The notes under the pieces were generated by a model. The model saw only the letters and a list, made by a program, of their open reading frames with translations, searched no databases and was not told where the DNA came from. The translations under genes and the position numbers were made by a program. Shown here in pieces: positions 25,085 to 38,194 of a stretch of DNA of 64,000 nucleotides. How positions within the stretch are numbered: position 1 is the first letter of the stretch; each line of letters starts with the position of its first letter. This DNA is from Pyrus communis (lineage: Eukaryota > Streptophyta > Magnoliopsida > Rosales > Rosaceae), in the NCBI RefSeq assembly GCF_963583255.1, contig NC_084814.1, forward strand, positions 17,159,464-17,223,463, in the 5' to 3' direction.

Positions 25085-28000
25085 AGTGAGATGAACGGAA
25101 TTGGCCAAGTAGTTAACTACAACACCAAGAAAATAATGCAATATCCCAAGGTCCTTAATGTCAAACTCAAAGCCCAAAGTTTGTATGAAAGTAAGCAAAC
25201 GTCAACATAAAGAAGTAAATCATCATATGAGACTTGTCTGGATAAATAAACATAGAAGCATCCGCTTGACTTTGAATAAAACCAGCATGTAACCGGAAGG
25301 AACTAAACATTTGAAACCATGCACGAGAAGCCTATTTAAGGCCATAGATTGCCTTGTGAAGTTTGCATACATGGTGGGGCCTGCTAGGATCAACAAAATC
25401 GGGGGGTTGCTTCATGTACTTCAGAAAGGAAACCATGCATAAAGAAAGGCATTTTTAATATCAAGTTGATGGATGGCCCAACCAAAATAGATGGATATAC
25501 TAAACAGTATGAATGGTAGTCGATTTCACCACAAGATAAAAGTGTCAAAAAAGTCAATTCAGGTTGTCGGTGAAAACCTTTGGCAACCAAGTTGGACACT
25601 CAATTCTACCATCGGAGCGACGCTTCAACTTAAAATCCCAATGCATTATTAGGGGAAGCAGGTACCAAAGACCAAGTGCCTTGTTTAATAAGAGCATTGA
25701 TTTCATCAAACGTCGCTTGCTTCCACTCAGGATAATGGAAAGCTGGGTATAACACGTATGTTCAACATCGCTGGAAACAATAATGGCAAACGCATGAGGA
25801 ACTGGATACTGAACTGAAAAATTAGAGTGGATTTTGGGCTTGAAGATGCTTGATTTGGACCAAGTATGAACTGGGATGGTGTTTGCAGAGGGTGGCACAT
25901 AAGGTAGGGTTGGAAAAAAATCCCAAAAATCCCGAACCATACCGAAAAAATCTCAATCTCGAACCAAAAAAGTTCCTCACCAAAAATCCCCAAATTTTTG
26001 GTACCAATCCTTATCGGTACGGGAATTGGTCTTACTACCTTTTTCTTTTTTTATTCTTTCTTTGTCTGCCATCTTCACTAACCATTCCTTTCCTTTTCTT
26101 TTTTTATTTCTTGATAGCATTATCATCTTCACACTCCCACTGACAGCCATCATCTCTCTCTCCCTCCAGCGACTACTTCAAATGCAGAAGCAATCCCAAG
26201 GCCTCCAAATCCTTTCTCAATCTTCAAAAACAGCCAAACCCACAGCCTGCTCTTCCCAAAACACCACACCCATCGCAGCCTTCGTATGAGGAACCCAATC
26301 GTTCTTCCAAGGCTTCAGATCCAGAAAGCTTCACGAATTTAGGACTCGGAAACAACCACACATTGATGTCATGGCATCAGAATTCTAAGAAGCAGTGTCA
26401 TCGCTGCAAAGCAAAGTAACCCTTCGATGGCAATTTCGTTTGCTAAAACATGGAAAAGCTCACACATCAACGAGGATGGGTAACTGATTCTGTTCGATGC
26501 ACGTCGCAAAGCTCTCAGACTTCCGAAGGCAGCAAAGACAAACCCATGAATGAGAGGGATGGAGATAGGGGTGGGGAGGTCAACGAATCTGGGACGAGGT
26601 GTGTCTGTGTGGGCTGGCAGGGGAGTGGGAGGTCGATGAATCCTTAACCATGCCAAAATCCCAAAAAAAGTCAGGAATCTCGAAATTTCGGTTTGGTTTT
26701 GGTTTTCGAAACCCTGTCATGAAAAGGATCGGTTCGGGATTTAAGATCCCATTTTCGATTCAGGATCCCATATCGAACAAGCCCTAACAAGAGGTGCAAT
26801 TAGTGCTAGAGACGGGACAGGTACAACATACTTAGTGGCGACAACATCATGTGACTTGGTGACAAAACCATGTGGCTTGGTATGGGCAACATTAAGTAGG
26901 GATTCCTCAACAAGTGCAATGGGTTCAGTTGATGCTGGTGAAGACAAATTGCTAAGTGGTAGTACATGAGACAAAGGGCTAAACGGCAGGGTTGTGGCAA
27001 GTCAAGGAGAAATTGTTGTTGTTTGTTAAATCATAGGTCATGGGCAGAAAAACTGGAATGGCGTCAGCTGTACGTGATAAGCTTTTGGTAGTGGATGAGC
27101 AATGTGAAAAGAATAACTCATCTTTATGAAATACAACATGACGAGACGTGTAGAGACGACTCGTGGGAGGATGAAAGCACCAGTAGCCAAGATAGTGATC
27201 TTTGTAACCAACAAAAACACAAGCAAAGGAACGAAATTCCAATTTATTAAAAACAAAATCACCAAAAGAGGGATGACAAGTACAACCAAAGGTCTTAAGA
27301 AATGAATAATTCGGATGCTGCTGAAACAATGCATAGTAAGGAGAATTCCACTAAAGAACTAAAATAGGTAACCGATTAATAAGTAAACTGCTGTATAAAA
27401 AGCTTTAACCCATAAGTTGTGGGGAAAATTAGCCATATGAAGAAGGGTACGTCCCAAGTCAGCAATATGGCAGTGCTTGCGCTCTACCAACCCATTTTGT
27501 TGAGGTGCATGCAGACATGAAAAACGATGCATGATCGCTTTTGCTAGCACAAAATTGTTTGAATGCTAAGTTGTCATATTCTCCCCCAGATCACTTTGGA
27601 ATTGTTTGATGGGTATAGAAAATTCATTAGCAACATATGCCACAAAGGTAGAAAAATGGTTAAAGACCGTGGATTTATGACGCATAGGAAAGATAAAAAA
27701 ATAGCGAGTAAAATCATTAGTAAATAATACATAATAACAGAAACCAAATACAGAAAAAGCAGGAGACATCTTAACATCGGACTGAATTTAATTAAAGGGC
27801 ACAAAAGTACAACTGTCACTAGAAGAAAACGGAATATGCCAAGATTTAGCTAAGGCACAATCACTATAATTATTAAGTGATAAGCTAAATTGGAGCTTAA
27901 CAAAGAACAGGAGGCTAAGGTGCTAAGCACTTTATTTGATGGATGCCTGAGACGACGATGCCAAAGGGATAATGATGCAAACACAAAAGCAAAAGTTGTC

Positions 28001-29250
28001 ATGGAATCGGAGAGAAAGGTGGACACTAAGGTAAGAAGCACAGGATATAGACCAACTTTATATTGGCCCTAAAAAAGAATAGCATTAGATTCCAACGTAC
28101 AAATGACATATCCCCATGGAAAGAAGTAATGCTAACAAGATTATCACGTGTAAATTAGGCAACAGACAAAAAGTAACTGTGTAAGAATGAACACGAAGGA
28201 CATCAGAAAGACGAAACACTAATGAATCAGAAGAAAATGGAAGATTACCAGAGTGAGTGATTGGAATAGAATCATCATTACCAATAACAACCCCATTTGT
28301 CGAGGTAAAAGTAGTCGTGGGAGCGAGAGATTGAGCATCATAAGTCATGTCATTAGTGGCCCTTGAATCCAAATACCAATTAGGGTCCAGAACACGCACA
28401 AGATGTAATCCAACAAAGCTAGGAGAATTTTCAATAGAGCGGGTGTGTTGAGGACAGCGAGAGACAATATGACCATATTGACACAGTTGCAACATTGAAG
28501 AGAAGGTTGATGGTTGTGCTGGTTGGGGTGAAAGTGTTGTTGTCGGACTCGTTGCTGTGGTGGCTGATTGAACCACTGCCCAGGGCCACGGGGTTGTGAA
28601 GAAGAATGAGTTGTGGAAATAGCGGTGGAAGGCAGCTGAGTAAGAGAGTAGTTGAGCGTTTGCTAAGCATCAAAGGCCAAGACACGAGAACATAACTCTA
28701 AAAATGAGGGCAGAATGGAGGATTGAAGAATGGCAATGACAAGCATCATGTAGTCAGGCTTAATATGGTGAAGTGTAAAAGTGATGAGATCAGAATTAGA
28801 GATAAGATCGTTAATTGCAGCAAGCTAATCAGCCAAGCTCTTGACATGGAAGAGGTATTCAGGAATCGTCTTCGACCTTTTTTTTTTTTTAACAGAAAGA
28901 AGGAAACTTCAACTAAGCAACACTGGCAACGGATTGTTGAGAAAAATTGGTGTGAAGACAGTCCAAATATCCTTAGAAATCTGAAGACCACGACTTAAGA
29001 AAGCACTGGTTCGGTAAAGGTACCATGTAAGAAACTAACAATGTATTTATCATGTGCAAACCAAGTGAGATAATCCAAAGCTTTAGAGGCAGTAAAGTGA
29101 TGGTGAGAGCAGGGCAAAGGATATGAGAGCCATCAACAAAATGCCAGAGATTTTGGCCAACAAGGTAAGGACAGACTTGACTTTCCCACACAAGGTAATT
29201 GTTATCACTGAGCTTGGAAGAAACAAGAGTGGGAAAGTTGGAAAAGTAAC
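25085..29250 (-). mobile_element. Degraded Copia retrotransposon without visible LTRs
   Basis: Broken gag-pol on the minus strand in Copia order. Gag remnant: KLSDNNYLVWESQVCPYLVG near 29.2 kb. Partial zinc knuckle: CQYGHIVSRC near 28.5 kb. Protease: LDSRATNDMT near 28.35 kb, with Gly replaced by Arg in the DSGA motif. Pre-integrase: LWHRRLRHPSNK near 27.95 kb. Integrase: APQQNGLVERKH near 27.5 kb, then CVFVGYKDHYLGY. Reverse transcriptase (DFKLKRRSDGRIE, YGLK, and an altered YVDD) runs down to about 25.09 kb. RNase H and both LTRs are missing. Many stops and frameshifts show it is ancient. A hAT-like insert interrupts it. Confidence 0.85.
25905..26786. mobile_element. hAT-like nonautonomous DNA transposon nested in the degraded Copia
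   Basis: An 882-bp insert separates two adjoining pieces of the Copia linker between integrase and reverse transcriptase. Its ends are imperfect inverted repeats, TAGGGTTGG at the left and the complement of TAGGGCTTG at the right. CCCGAACC- and GATCCC-rich subterminal repeats lie behind both ends. Flanking 8-bp sequences ACATAAGG and ACAAGAGG match at six of eight positions, fitting an old 8-bp hAT duplication. No transposase is encoded. Confidence 0.6.
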
Positions 29251-29957
29251 CAAAAATTGACCTTATATTGGCTTATAACTACCCAATTAAATTTATGATA
29301 ATTATAACAAAAGATTGATATCAAAGTACTAATATACTCCCAATAACTAAAAACATAAAATGATTAGAAAGTGAAGTTGCTCATGATTCTCTTTTGGCAG
29401 AGGATTCCTGCATTGAAGTTGTTTATAGAATGCGTTGGCTTTGCTACCACAATTATACTTAATTATAAGAAAACCCAGGTAATGTTTCAAAAAAGTAGCT
29501 TTCTGTGATGCATATATTCCAAGTTTTATGTCATTATTGAAGGGTATTACAGAAGAAATCATGTTAATTAGGTGGCTTTGGTTCACGAATTTCATACTGA
29601 TTGTGGTTTCTCATATCTACTTTCCCATCTTCCTGGGCTTTTCGGTAAGCATGCTGATAAAAAGGAAAAGATGTTTCCACGATTTTATCAATACCTTCGC
29701 ATATTAGCTTTCTTCACATAAATGGCAGCCTCTTCATCACCTTTAATACCTTTGCCGCCGACGTTATTTTTGCCACGGGTTCAACTCACCGAGGGAAAAT
29801 TTCTAATCATTTTATATTTTTAGTCATTAAGGTATGTTAGTACTTTCATATTAATTTTTTATTATAATTATCATAAATTTAAAAGGGTGGCTATAACTTT
29901 ATATGAAGTCAAAATTTTAGTTAATTTTCCAGATTTCCTAACAAGAGTAGTAGGGAC
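29251..29957. other. AT-rich spacer with an unidentified coding-like fragment
   Basis: Apart from the minus-strand coding-like stretch at 29566-29810, nothing was recognised between the degraded Copia and the MITE. Confidence 0.4.
29566..29810 (-). pseudogene. Unidentified coding-like fragment with one frameshift
   Basis: Two adjoining minus-strand frames read like real protein. The first includes GGKGIKGDEEAAIYVKKANM. The second, one frameshift later, includes DKIVETSFPFYQHAYRKAQ and ends EIREPKPPN before a stop. The composition is unlike the surrounding AT-rich DNA. I do not recognise the family. It could be the 3' end of a decayed host gene or a processed copy. No start codon or upstream exon was located. 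Confidence 0.35.
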
Positions 29958-30012
29958 CATTTCCAACCCTTGGGTTAAAACCTAAAATTTTTAACCCAAA
30001 AAATTTAGGTTT

Positions 30013-30282
30013 TGTTGTAGGCCTATTTGATTGAACGATCTTTAGGGTTTAGAGAAAGAGGGGGCCGGCAACAATTAGAAAGAGGAGAGAGTGATTTAAT
30101 TGTGATGTGTGTTTGTATCACCCCATTGTGCCTTTATTTATAGTAGTAAGATAGGTCAAAACTTTTCCTTTTAGGATTACAACATTTAATAGGTAATCAA
30201 CTCCTAATAGAAATATAAGATACTTTATCATATATACTAGGATTTACACAATCACATTCTTATTCTAAATATGACTGCAACA
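30013..30282 (-). repeat. 3' LTR of the 7.07-kb Copia element
   Basis: 270 bp. It pairs with 36807-37078 with scattered substitutions. Confidence 0.9.
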
Positions 30283-30844
30283 CTCCCCCTTGAGTGTGTA
30301 AATACTCAACAAACCATTGCATTAGATCTTCAGCAGATAAGGTAGAATAGTTGATGAAGTCATTGGCATAACGGGAGAACGCGAGTCTCGAATTCAAGAA
30401 AGTATGCATTTGTAGTAAAACTCACAAAACCTTGCTATGGTAAAACCAAAGGGCATAGAGAAAACCCATAGACTAAGGAGAAAAGTGAGAAGTATGCAAA
30501 ATGTCTAAAACAAACGTCAAACAGGACAAAAGTAGTGAACTCAACGGAGTATGATCATCCTAGGATGGGTGCCTCATTAAAATCTCGTTAGTTAGCAAAA
30601 ACCCAGTGGGAAAAATACTCTTAATCATAGGAAAAAGTGTACATTAAGATCAAGTGAGTATGCTTCTAGATACTCCCCCTGAGTTAGACATAACTTCTAA
30701 ATAAGAGAACTACAAGTGATTCAACTCAGATAATCTAAGCATACCGATTCCTTAGACGAGCTTCTAAAAAGTAAACTTGGACAATGACTTAGTGAAGAGA
30801 ACGGCTAGGTTGTCCTGGGAATGGATTTGCTTGACTTCAATGTT

Positions 30845-33800
30845 CTAATGCTGCAGCTGCTGGTGTAAGTAAAAAAACTTTGGCGCGATGTGCTTAGTGT
30901 TGTCTCCCTTGATGTATCCCTTCTTTAACTGTTCGATACATGCTGCATTGTCTTCAAAGATCGTTACAGGAAGGTCAACGACAAGACCACTAGTGCTTCG
31001 AATATGTTCCGTAACTTCTCTCAGCCAAAAGCATTCACGCGATGCTTCATGTAGGGCGAGAATCTCATCATGGTTCGACAAAGTCGCAACTAGCGTTTGA
31101 TTGGTAAACCTCCAAGATATAGCGGTGTCACCAACGATAAAGACATAGCCCATTTGAGAACGTGCCCTATGTGGGTCAGACAAATATCCAACATCTGTGT
31201 AACCAACAAGGCGAGAATTAATCTGAGGACCATAGGGGTGGCAACACTCGAAGATTCATAGGTATAAAACAAGCCCAAATTCATCGTACCGTTGAGGTAA
31301 CGGAAAATGTCTTTAACATCATTCCAGTGCCTGCATGTGGGCGCATTGCTGTGTCTTGCCAAAAGATTAACAGCGAATGAGATGTCGGGTCTAGTGCATT
31401 GACCCAACTACAATAAAGCCCCAATTGCACTTAGGTAAGGAACTTCGGGTTCCAAAATCTCTTCATCATCCTCTTTTGGACGGAAGGGATCTCGTTTTGC
31501 ATCTAGAGTTCGAACGACCATGGGTGTACTCAAAGGTTTTACTTTATCCTCATTAAAACATCGCAACACATTTTCGGTGTAGTTCGATTGATATACTAGA
31601 TTCCATCCGAACAATGCTCGATCTCCAGGCCGAGACAATATCGAGTTTTCCCAAGATCTTTCATCTCAAATTCTGATTTCAAGTGTGCATTCCTCAAGCT
31701 TTGCGGGAGTCTCGATGAGGTTCATGTCATCGACATAAACTGCAACGATTACAAATCCATAATGTGACTTCTTTATGAATACGCATGGGCATAATTCATT
31801 ATTCATATAACCCTGACTTGTCAAATATTCACTCAAACGGTTATACCAAATCCACTCAAATTGTTTCAATCCATAGAATAACCTCCACAACCTATTTGAG
31901 AGAGTGTTCCGTGGTCTAGAACTATTTGAACCAGTAAATGGAAGTCCTTCTGGAACTTTCATGTATATTTCCATATCTAGATCCCCATAAAGATACGCAG
32001 TTACCACGTCCATAAGCTGCATATTCAGTTTTTCGAAAACTACCAAACTAATTAGGTAGTAGAATGTTATAACATCTATTACGGGGGAATACATCTCCTC
32101 GTAATCTATCCCAAGACGCTAAGAGAAGCCACACTACGAGGCTTGCTTTGTATCGCACTATTTCATTCTTCACATTACGCTTCCTCACGAAAACCCACTT
32201 GTAGCCAACAGGCTTCACGCGTGGTGGTGTAGGAACAATAGGTCCACACACTTTACGTTTCGCGAGCGAATCGAGTTCGACCTGGATTGCTTGGTTCCAG
32301 TTTGACTAATCATTTCTATGTCGGCATTCATCAATGGAATGTGGTTCAATGTCATAGCTAAGCATGATGTCAATAGCTACTAAGTACGCAAACGCATCGT
32401 CGATGATCATTTTATTCCTATTCCAAACCTCATCCAATACTGCGTAATGGACCGAAATCTCACGATTCTCGGAAGGCCGGTATGTTTCATCTGAAGCATC
32501 ACCGTAATCTAGAATAACCTCATACGTTGGAACAGATGAGTAAGCGATGGTTGGATCAAACTAGGGTCACTAGTTAGTGCCATTTTCCTTTTCTAGGGTT
32601 GTGAATCCTTTGAACCAAGGGGTCTACCATGCTTCAGGGTCAGAGCAGATGATTAGCTAGCTGTCAATGTACCTTGCCACGTGGAAGGTGCGGCCTCCCC
32701 ACCTTCGGGGACGGTCCGGCCTTCCTAGACGGGTTGTGAACGTACGCAGGGTATCCTTGCAGGTGCATTTGCATCTAGTATATGTGATCTTTTCACCTTT
32801 ACTGGATCATTAAAAGCATCCGGCATGTTTTGAGCAATGCTCTGAAGATCTATAATTCGTCGTACCTTAGTTTCAGACTGCATAGTACGGGGATGTAAAT
32901 GAGACATATTGGGAGCATACCACGACAATTCGCGATGTTCTACAGGAACGTTAACATACTTATCTCCCCCTAACGACGGGAATACTGTCTCATCAAAGTG
33001 ACAATCCGCAAAACGTGCGGTAAAGAGATCTCCTGTCAAGGGTTCTAAGTAGCGAACAATTGATGGCGAATCATAATCGACATAGATTCCCATTTTTCTC
33101 TGAGGACCCATTTTGGTACGTAGTGGGGGTGTTATTGGCATATAAATGGTGCACCCAAACACCCGTAAATGTGACACGTCAGGCTCATATTCAGTGACCA
33201 ACTGTAACAGTGAATGTAGTTGAGTAGCGATGAGCCTCAGGTGGACCAACATAGCTGTGTGCAAGATTGCATAGCCTCAGGCAAATACCGACAGTTTGGT
33301 TCTCATAACCAAAGTCCGAACTATCAATTGAAGGCACTTTATGAAAGCCATGCCGTTTTAGGTGTGAACATGGGGTACAGAATGTTCCACATAAATCCTT
33401 ACTGACATGCAATAATCGTCAAAAGTCTATGACTTAAACTTTCCAGCATTATCTAGTCGTATCGACTTAATCAGATAATCAGGGTGGTGAGCCCTTAGCT
33501 TAATGATTTGAGCTAGGAGTTTAGCAAACGCAACGTTGCATGTGGACAATAGGAAAACATGTGACCATCGTGTCGATGCATCAACCAACACCATAAAGTA
33601 TCTAAATGGTCCGCATGTTGGTTGGATAAGTCCATAAATGTCCCCTTGAACCCTTTGAAGAAACTTAGAGGGGTCATGAATGATCTTTGTATGTGAGGGT
33701 TAATTATTCAACTTCCCTTAAGAATACGCTTTGCATGGCAGAAGTCCAACGTAGGGAGGTAACCAATGCCCATAAGATGATTTGAGGATACGGCACATCA

Positions 33801-35418
33801 TGTCACGTCGAGGATGTCCCAAACGATCATGTCAAAGCAACAAAGTGTCCTGGAACTCAGGCATAGGGTCCGCCACACTGTGGGCTTCTATGCCGCGAAT
33901 GGTTATGATGTCAACCCACTCGGCAGACGTTTCAACTTCTTGTGAATACGCTTCTGGCTATATTCGTATGAAGTGATACAAAGAAATTCAAAACCTTTAT
34001 CTTCAGTAGTTTCAATATGATATTGATTATCTCGAATATCTCTAAAACTCAGCAACGTTCTTCCAAAACATGGAGAATAGAGTGACTCCTTAATGATTAA
34101 GATAGTACCATTGGACAACATGATACGGGCATTTTCGTATCATTTAATCAGGTTGGATGGGCCTGAGAGAGTTGTCAAATAAACTTTATTGGGTATTAAG
34201 TTAGTAAAATAGTGTCATTCACGCAAGATGGTGTGCGTGGTTGCACTATCTGCCAAACAGCTAACTTCCCCACTATACATACCTAGAAATAAATTGATTG
34301 AATTGGTCACATGCATAAATATAAGTCCATTCATTCAATTAAGCAATTCGAGAAAATAATATCCATTCAAAATAACAATCCATAATTCAAAACAAACCAA
34401 AACCAAACAAATTATTCCAAATACTTAGAAAAATTGTTCAAAATTAAACCATAAACCTAGAAAAATAGGGGGGAAGGGCATGCCACTAGGGGTAAACACC
34501 CTAAAAACATGTCTAATTTATTCATCCATAAGAGTTGAAGCCTCCTAAAAATCCGATATCTCCATTGATGTAATAGCATGTTCTAGATGATCCAAATATG
34601 TAAAGTTAGACTCACGACGGGAATGATACTAAGCAGGCTGAATGAGAGCTTTGCCCTTATTCTTGAAGTTTAGGGCCTTAAGGGTAAGTGATGGACGTTG
34701 ATCGGTCACATTTCCTCTCTTAGGTGCTACACTCTATTGACCTTGGGCCCGTGGTTAGGCTTGCCGTCCATTGCCACGACCACGACGGTTCTTTCGTCAT
34801 TTGTGGCTACAAGAATTGGTCGCATCCGCTTCAAAAGATGGCTCTGCTTTTTAGCGAGAAGTAAAACAGAGATCAAATTCGAAAACTTGGTGAATTTATG
34901 TGCCCTATATTATTGCTGCAGGACAATATTGGTGGCATAGAAGGTCAAATTGGTCTTTTCCAAAAGATTTGATTCGATTAGTTCCACTTTGAAGAATTTC
35001 AATGGTGAATGGATTCTACAAACTTTAGAGTTGTATTCATTCATGGATTTAAAGTCTTGGAAGCGAAGGTGTTGCTAGTCGTGTCTTTCTAGTGATCGAA
35101 GCAGTCGTCTAGAGTAAGTTGGAGGGTACGTGGGTCCTCCTTAGCAAGGTATTCGGTCTGCAGTGCATCATGGATGTGTTTTCGAATGAAGATCATTGCA
35201 GTAACCTTCTGAGCTTCTTCAACAGGTTTGTTGTCGATAGATGCCTCAATGGTGGCTCTAATACCCTTTGCAGTCAGATGGAGCTTCACATCTTGAACCC
35301 ACTTTAGATAGTTTCTTCCGAAGACTTCTAGATCGGAGAAATTGAGCTTGTTCAAGTTTGACATGTCCCTAAAATGGAGTGGGGAAATGTGATTAGTCAT
35401 ATTGTAAGCCATAGACAT
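30845..35418 (-). pseudogene. Degenerate Copia gag-pol
   Basis: Order on the minus strand: gag near 35.1-35.4 kb (NLNKLNFSDLEVFGRNYLKW); protease near 34.25 kb (LADSATTHTIL); pre-integrase and integrase 34.1-32.7 kb (HLRVFGCTIYMP, KMGIYVDYDS); reverse transcriptase 32.25-31.67 kb (YKWVFVRKRN, RLFYGLKQFEW, VYVDDMN); RNase H 31.4-30.85 kb (CTRPDISFAVNLL, SWRFTNQT). The YVDD catalytic motif survives. The frame is broken repeatedly, including around 33.4-34.0 kb and 32.3 kb, so no functional polyprotein can be made. Confidence 0.9.
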
Positions 35419-36569
35419 ATATCGTAGAACATACAGGTTCTATAGACATGTATTGGTTTAATTTATGCATGAAAACTATAGGTTTCATGTGGTATGTTTT
35501 GAATGAAAACTTCAAGTTTCAAAGGAACTAAATTTGAAACTACAGGTTCAATTTAGTTTTTATGAACAATTAGTTCATAAGCAAAGGTTCCTGCAAGAAA
35601 CACAGAATGCAATATACTAATTTAAATATAGTGGGTTTAAGTTTCTTCAGGAACTTAAGTGTGAGAGCTTCGTTACTACGAAAGTATGTCAATAGATCAA
35701 AGTATAAAAATAAATTATTCAATCGTTAATGTCCAAAAGTGATCTTTAGGTAAATAATTTTGGATTCATTATCAGATTAATAGACTACAGGTCACTTTTA
35801 ATTAGTTCAATAAATCGGGACCAAACAAGGTTGATCGTAGAAGCAAAATAAGACTAAAACAATAGCATTGGGTCGAAAATACCATAGCCCAAAAATTTGG
35901 GCTGAGTGCTGTAAGCAAAAGAGCTTAGGTTGGGTACAGCTACAAAAGCAACCCTCGAGGTGGTCTTTAGGCCACGACCCAAGTCTGGGAGCCCAGTAGC
36001 AACAACTACTAGCATTTGGGCCAGGGAGTTGGGCGCAGGAGTGGGCCTAGCAAAATGCTAGCCTGAGGTTTGCATGGAGAGCCTAACCGAGGTTAGGTCC
36101 AGGTTGGGGCAAACTTCAACCCAACAGACAAAGTTACGGGGAATGAGCCGGGGTGCGTGACAATTGGCTACGAGTTGCTATAGGCAGGCTCAAACCATAG
36201 GACAACGGGCCAAGAAAAGGCTGCAGGTTTTCTTGGATGGGTTTAAGGGAATTCAGGCCCTAGAGATCTAAGCAGGTCAAAGGCCTAGGTTGTCTAGGTC
36301 AGTGTGGCAAACCCAAAGGGTGCTGCCATATGGTCCACTTGTTTGGGCTTCAGGCTAGCGATGGTCCATGGTGTCACAGTGGGTGTTGTGGTGGTGGTAC
36401 CGCATAATGCCCAAGAATTAAAAAAAAAAATTTCCGACATAGGTAGGGTTTTACAAACCCTAGATTTGCTTCTAATTTATTTTATATGCATTGACTCACA
36501 AATTCCACATAGTAAATATAATTGCGTAATGCATGAAACAAATATATATTGACAAATATATGAACATAT

Positions 36570-36571
<2 letters not shown>

Positions 36572-36606
<35 letters not shown>
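36572..36606. repeat. AT microsatellite in the Copia leader
   Basis: About 17 uninterrupted AT dinucleotides lie between the 5' LTR and gag of the 7.07-kb element. Confidence 0.9.
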
Positions 36607-36608
<2 letters not shown>

Positions 36609-36806
36609 TAAGGAAAATATAAACATAGAGGGGTTCATGCATCATGGGGAATGTTTTCATGCTTCGTGGACGTTTCAAATATCTTCTTTTATTTTAAGCG
36701 TACTTAATTAGCAGAAAACAAATATAAGCCTTTGAATTTTGCGGATGATAGCCTCCTTCTACGATTCGTTAATTTCTCAACTTCTGGCAAGAGCGTGCTG
36801 ATAACG

Positions 36807-37078
36807 TGTTGTAGGCCTATTTGATTGAACGATCTTTAGGGTTTAGAGAGAGAGAGGGGGCTAGCGGAGATTAGAGAGAGGAGAGAGTGATTTAATTTTG
36901 AGGTGTGTTTGTATCACCCCATTGTGCCTTTATTTATAGTAGTAGGATAGGTAAAAACCTTTCCCTTTAGGATTACAACATTTAATAGGTAATCAACTCC
37001 TAATAGGAATATAAGATACACTCTCATATCTACTAGAATTGACACAATCACATTCATATTCTAAATATAACTGTAACA
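36807..37078 (-). repeat. 5' LTR of the 7.07-kb Copia element
   Basis: 272 bp. It abuts the primer binding site at 36806. Confidence 0.9.
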
Positions 37079-37508
37079 TGTTTTAACCCAGAAACAGTTT
37101 TTATTCTCGAAATGAATGAATTTAGGATAATTTTTTTTCTTAGAATAACTTAAATAAAAAAAAAAAATTATGTGGACAATCCTAATTTAATTTTATGAAA
37201 ATTTTAACCCAAAAAATATTTAGATTCCGATAAATATTAAAAAAATCTCTAAATTGACACTATGAAATTCGTGAAACACTATGAAAGAATATGAAACATA
37301 AAATAAATTTTTTTAACTACTTTTGCCGTTGGATTTAAATTTGGACGGTTACTTCTTCTTTTTTTTACCATTGAATTTGGTCATATTAGATTTTAGCCGT
37401 TGGATTCAATAAATTTATAAATATAAAATTAAAAAAAAGTACATATTTATGGTGGGCCAGCTCTACTAACTCAGGGGGAATCCTGAGCTAAATTTGCCCC
37501 AAGGGTTG

Positions 37509-38194
37509 TAGCGTTGAGGTAAGTTTAGAACTTAAAATTTGAGTTGTACTCCAAAGGTTGAAGTAGGTGTAAGTGTGAGGAAATGAGATGAAAGAGTAGA
37601 CGCGATTTGAAAAAGACAAAAGATGAAAAATTAGAATGGAAAACCTGATACTTTCATATCATTGATAACACAATTGCATGGCTATTTATACAAGTAAAGA
37701 TATAACCGTTGGGCAAGCTTTTGGTTACGTAACCGAAACTATACAATGAATTACATAATTACATTCTAATAACATCATAACATCAAAGCCATTCGATCAC
37801 CCGTAATTGGCATTAGAATTGGCATTAGCTCCTCTTGAATGTGGGGATTCCTCAACTACCTCGGAACGTGGGGATTAACTTCTCTTTCTTATTCATCTAC
37901 TCCCCAATCTCTTGTTTATATCTCCACCCAATGCCAAGCTTCTGGTTATGATTGTGGTGGGTACGTACTCGTCCTTATTGTCATCAAATTAGCTAGGCAA
38001 GTAATTTAATACTTTGCAGAAAACTTAATTACTTGCACATGTTAAAATTATGTAACACATAACAGCAAATTCGGCTACCCAACATCGTCTTGCCACATGT
38101 ACCAATCACGTATCTAACTAGTATGTACTAGCCTTGTTTAAATCTCCATAGGTTGGCCTCAAAACAGAACAACCCAAATTAAGTTTTCTATGTG
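37509..38194. other. Upstream region of the small plant gene
   Basis: No coding sequence or repeat was recognised. It presumably contains the promoter of the gene starting at 38195; a clear TATA box was not identified. Confidence 0.4.

Larger units (their letters stand above)
30013..37078 (-). mobile_element. Full-length but inactivated Copia retrotransposon
   Basis: Both LTRs are present (30013-30282 and 36807-37078), with TG...CA ends. Immediate flanks GGTTT and TGTTT match at four of five bases, an eroded 5-bp duplication. On the minus strand the 5' LTR is followed by CGTTATCAGCACGCTC, a primer binding site type common in Copia. A polypurine tract CAAGGGGGAG precedes the 3' LTR. A long leader (about 35.42-36.80 kb) precedes gag and contains an AT microsatellite. 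Coding is broken by many stops and frameshifts. Confidence 0.9.
29958..37508. mobile_element. MITE A, split by the 7.07-kb Copia element
   Basis: The left part (29958-30012) and right part (37084-37508) together make roughly 480 bp. Ends form imperfect inverted repeats: TTCCAACCCTTGGG at the left, CCCCAAGGGTTG at the right. The interior (for example TTATGTGGACAATCCTAATTTAATTTTATGAAAATTTTAAC) is clearly similar to MITE B at 51072-52237. No coding capacity. Exact termini and target duplication are not certain. Confidence 0.55.

Noticed and set aside
25850..26647. Several 60-97 residue frames in the hAT-like insert
   Set aside because: No transposase or host protein similarity; overlapping on both strands.
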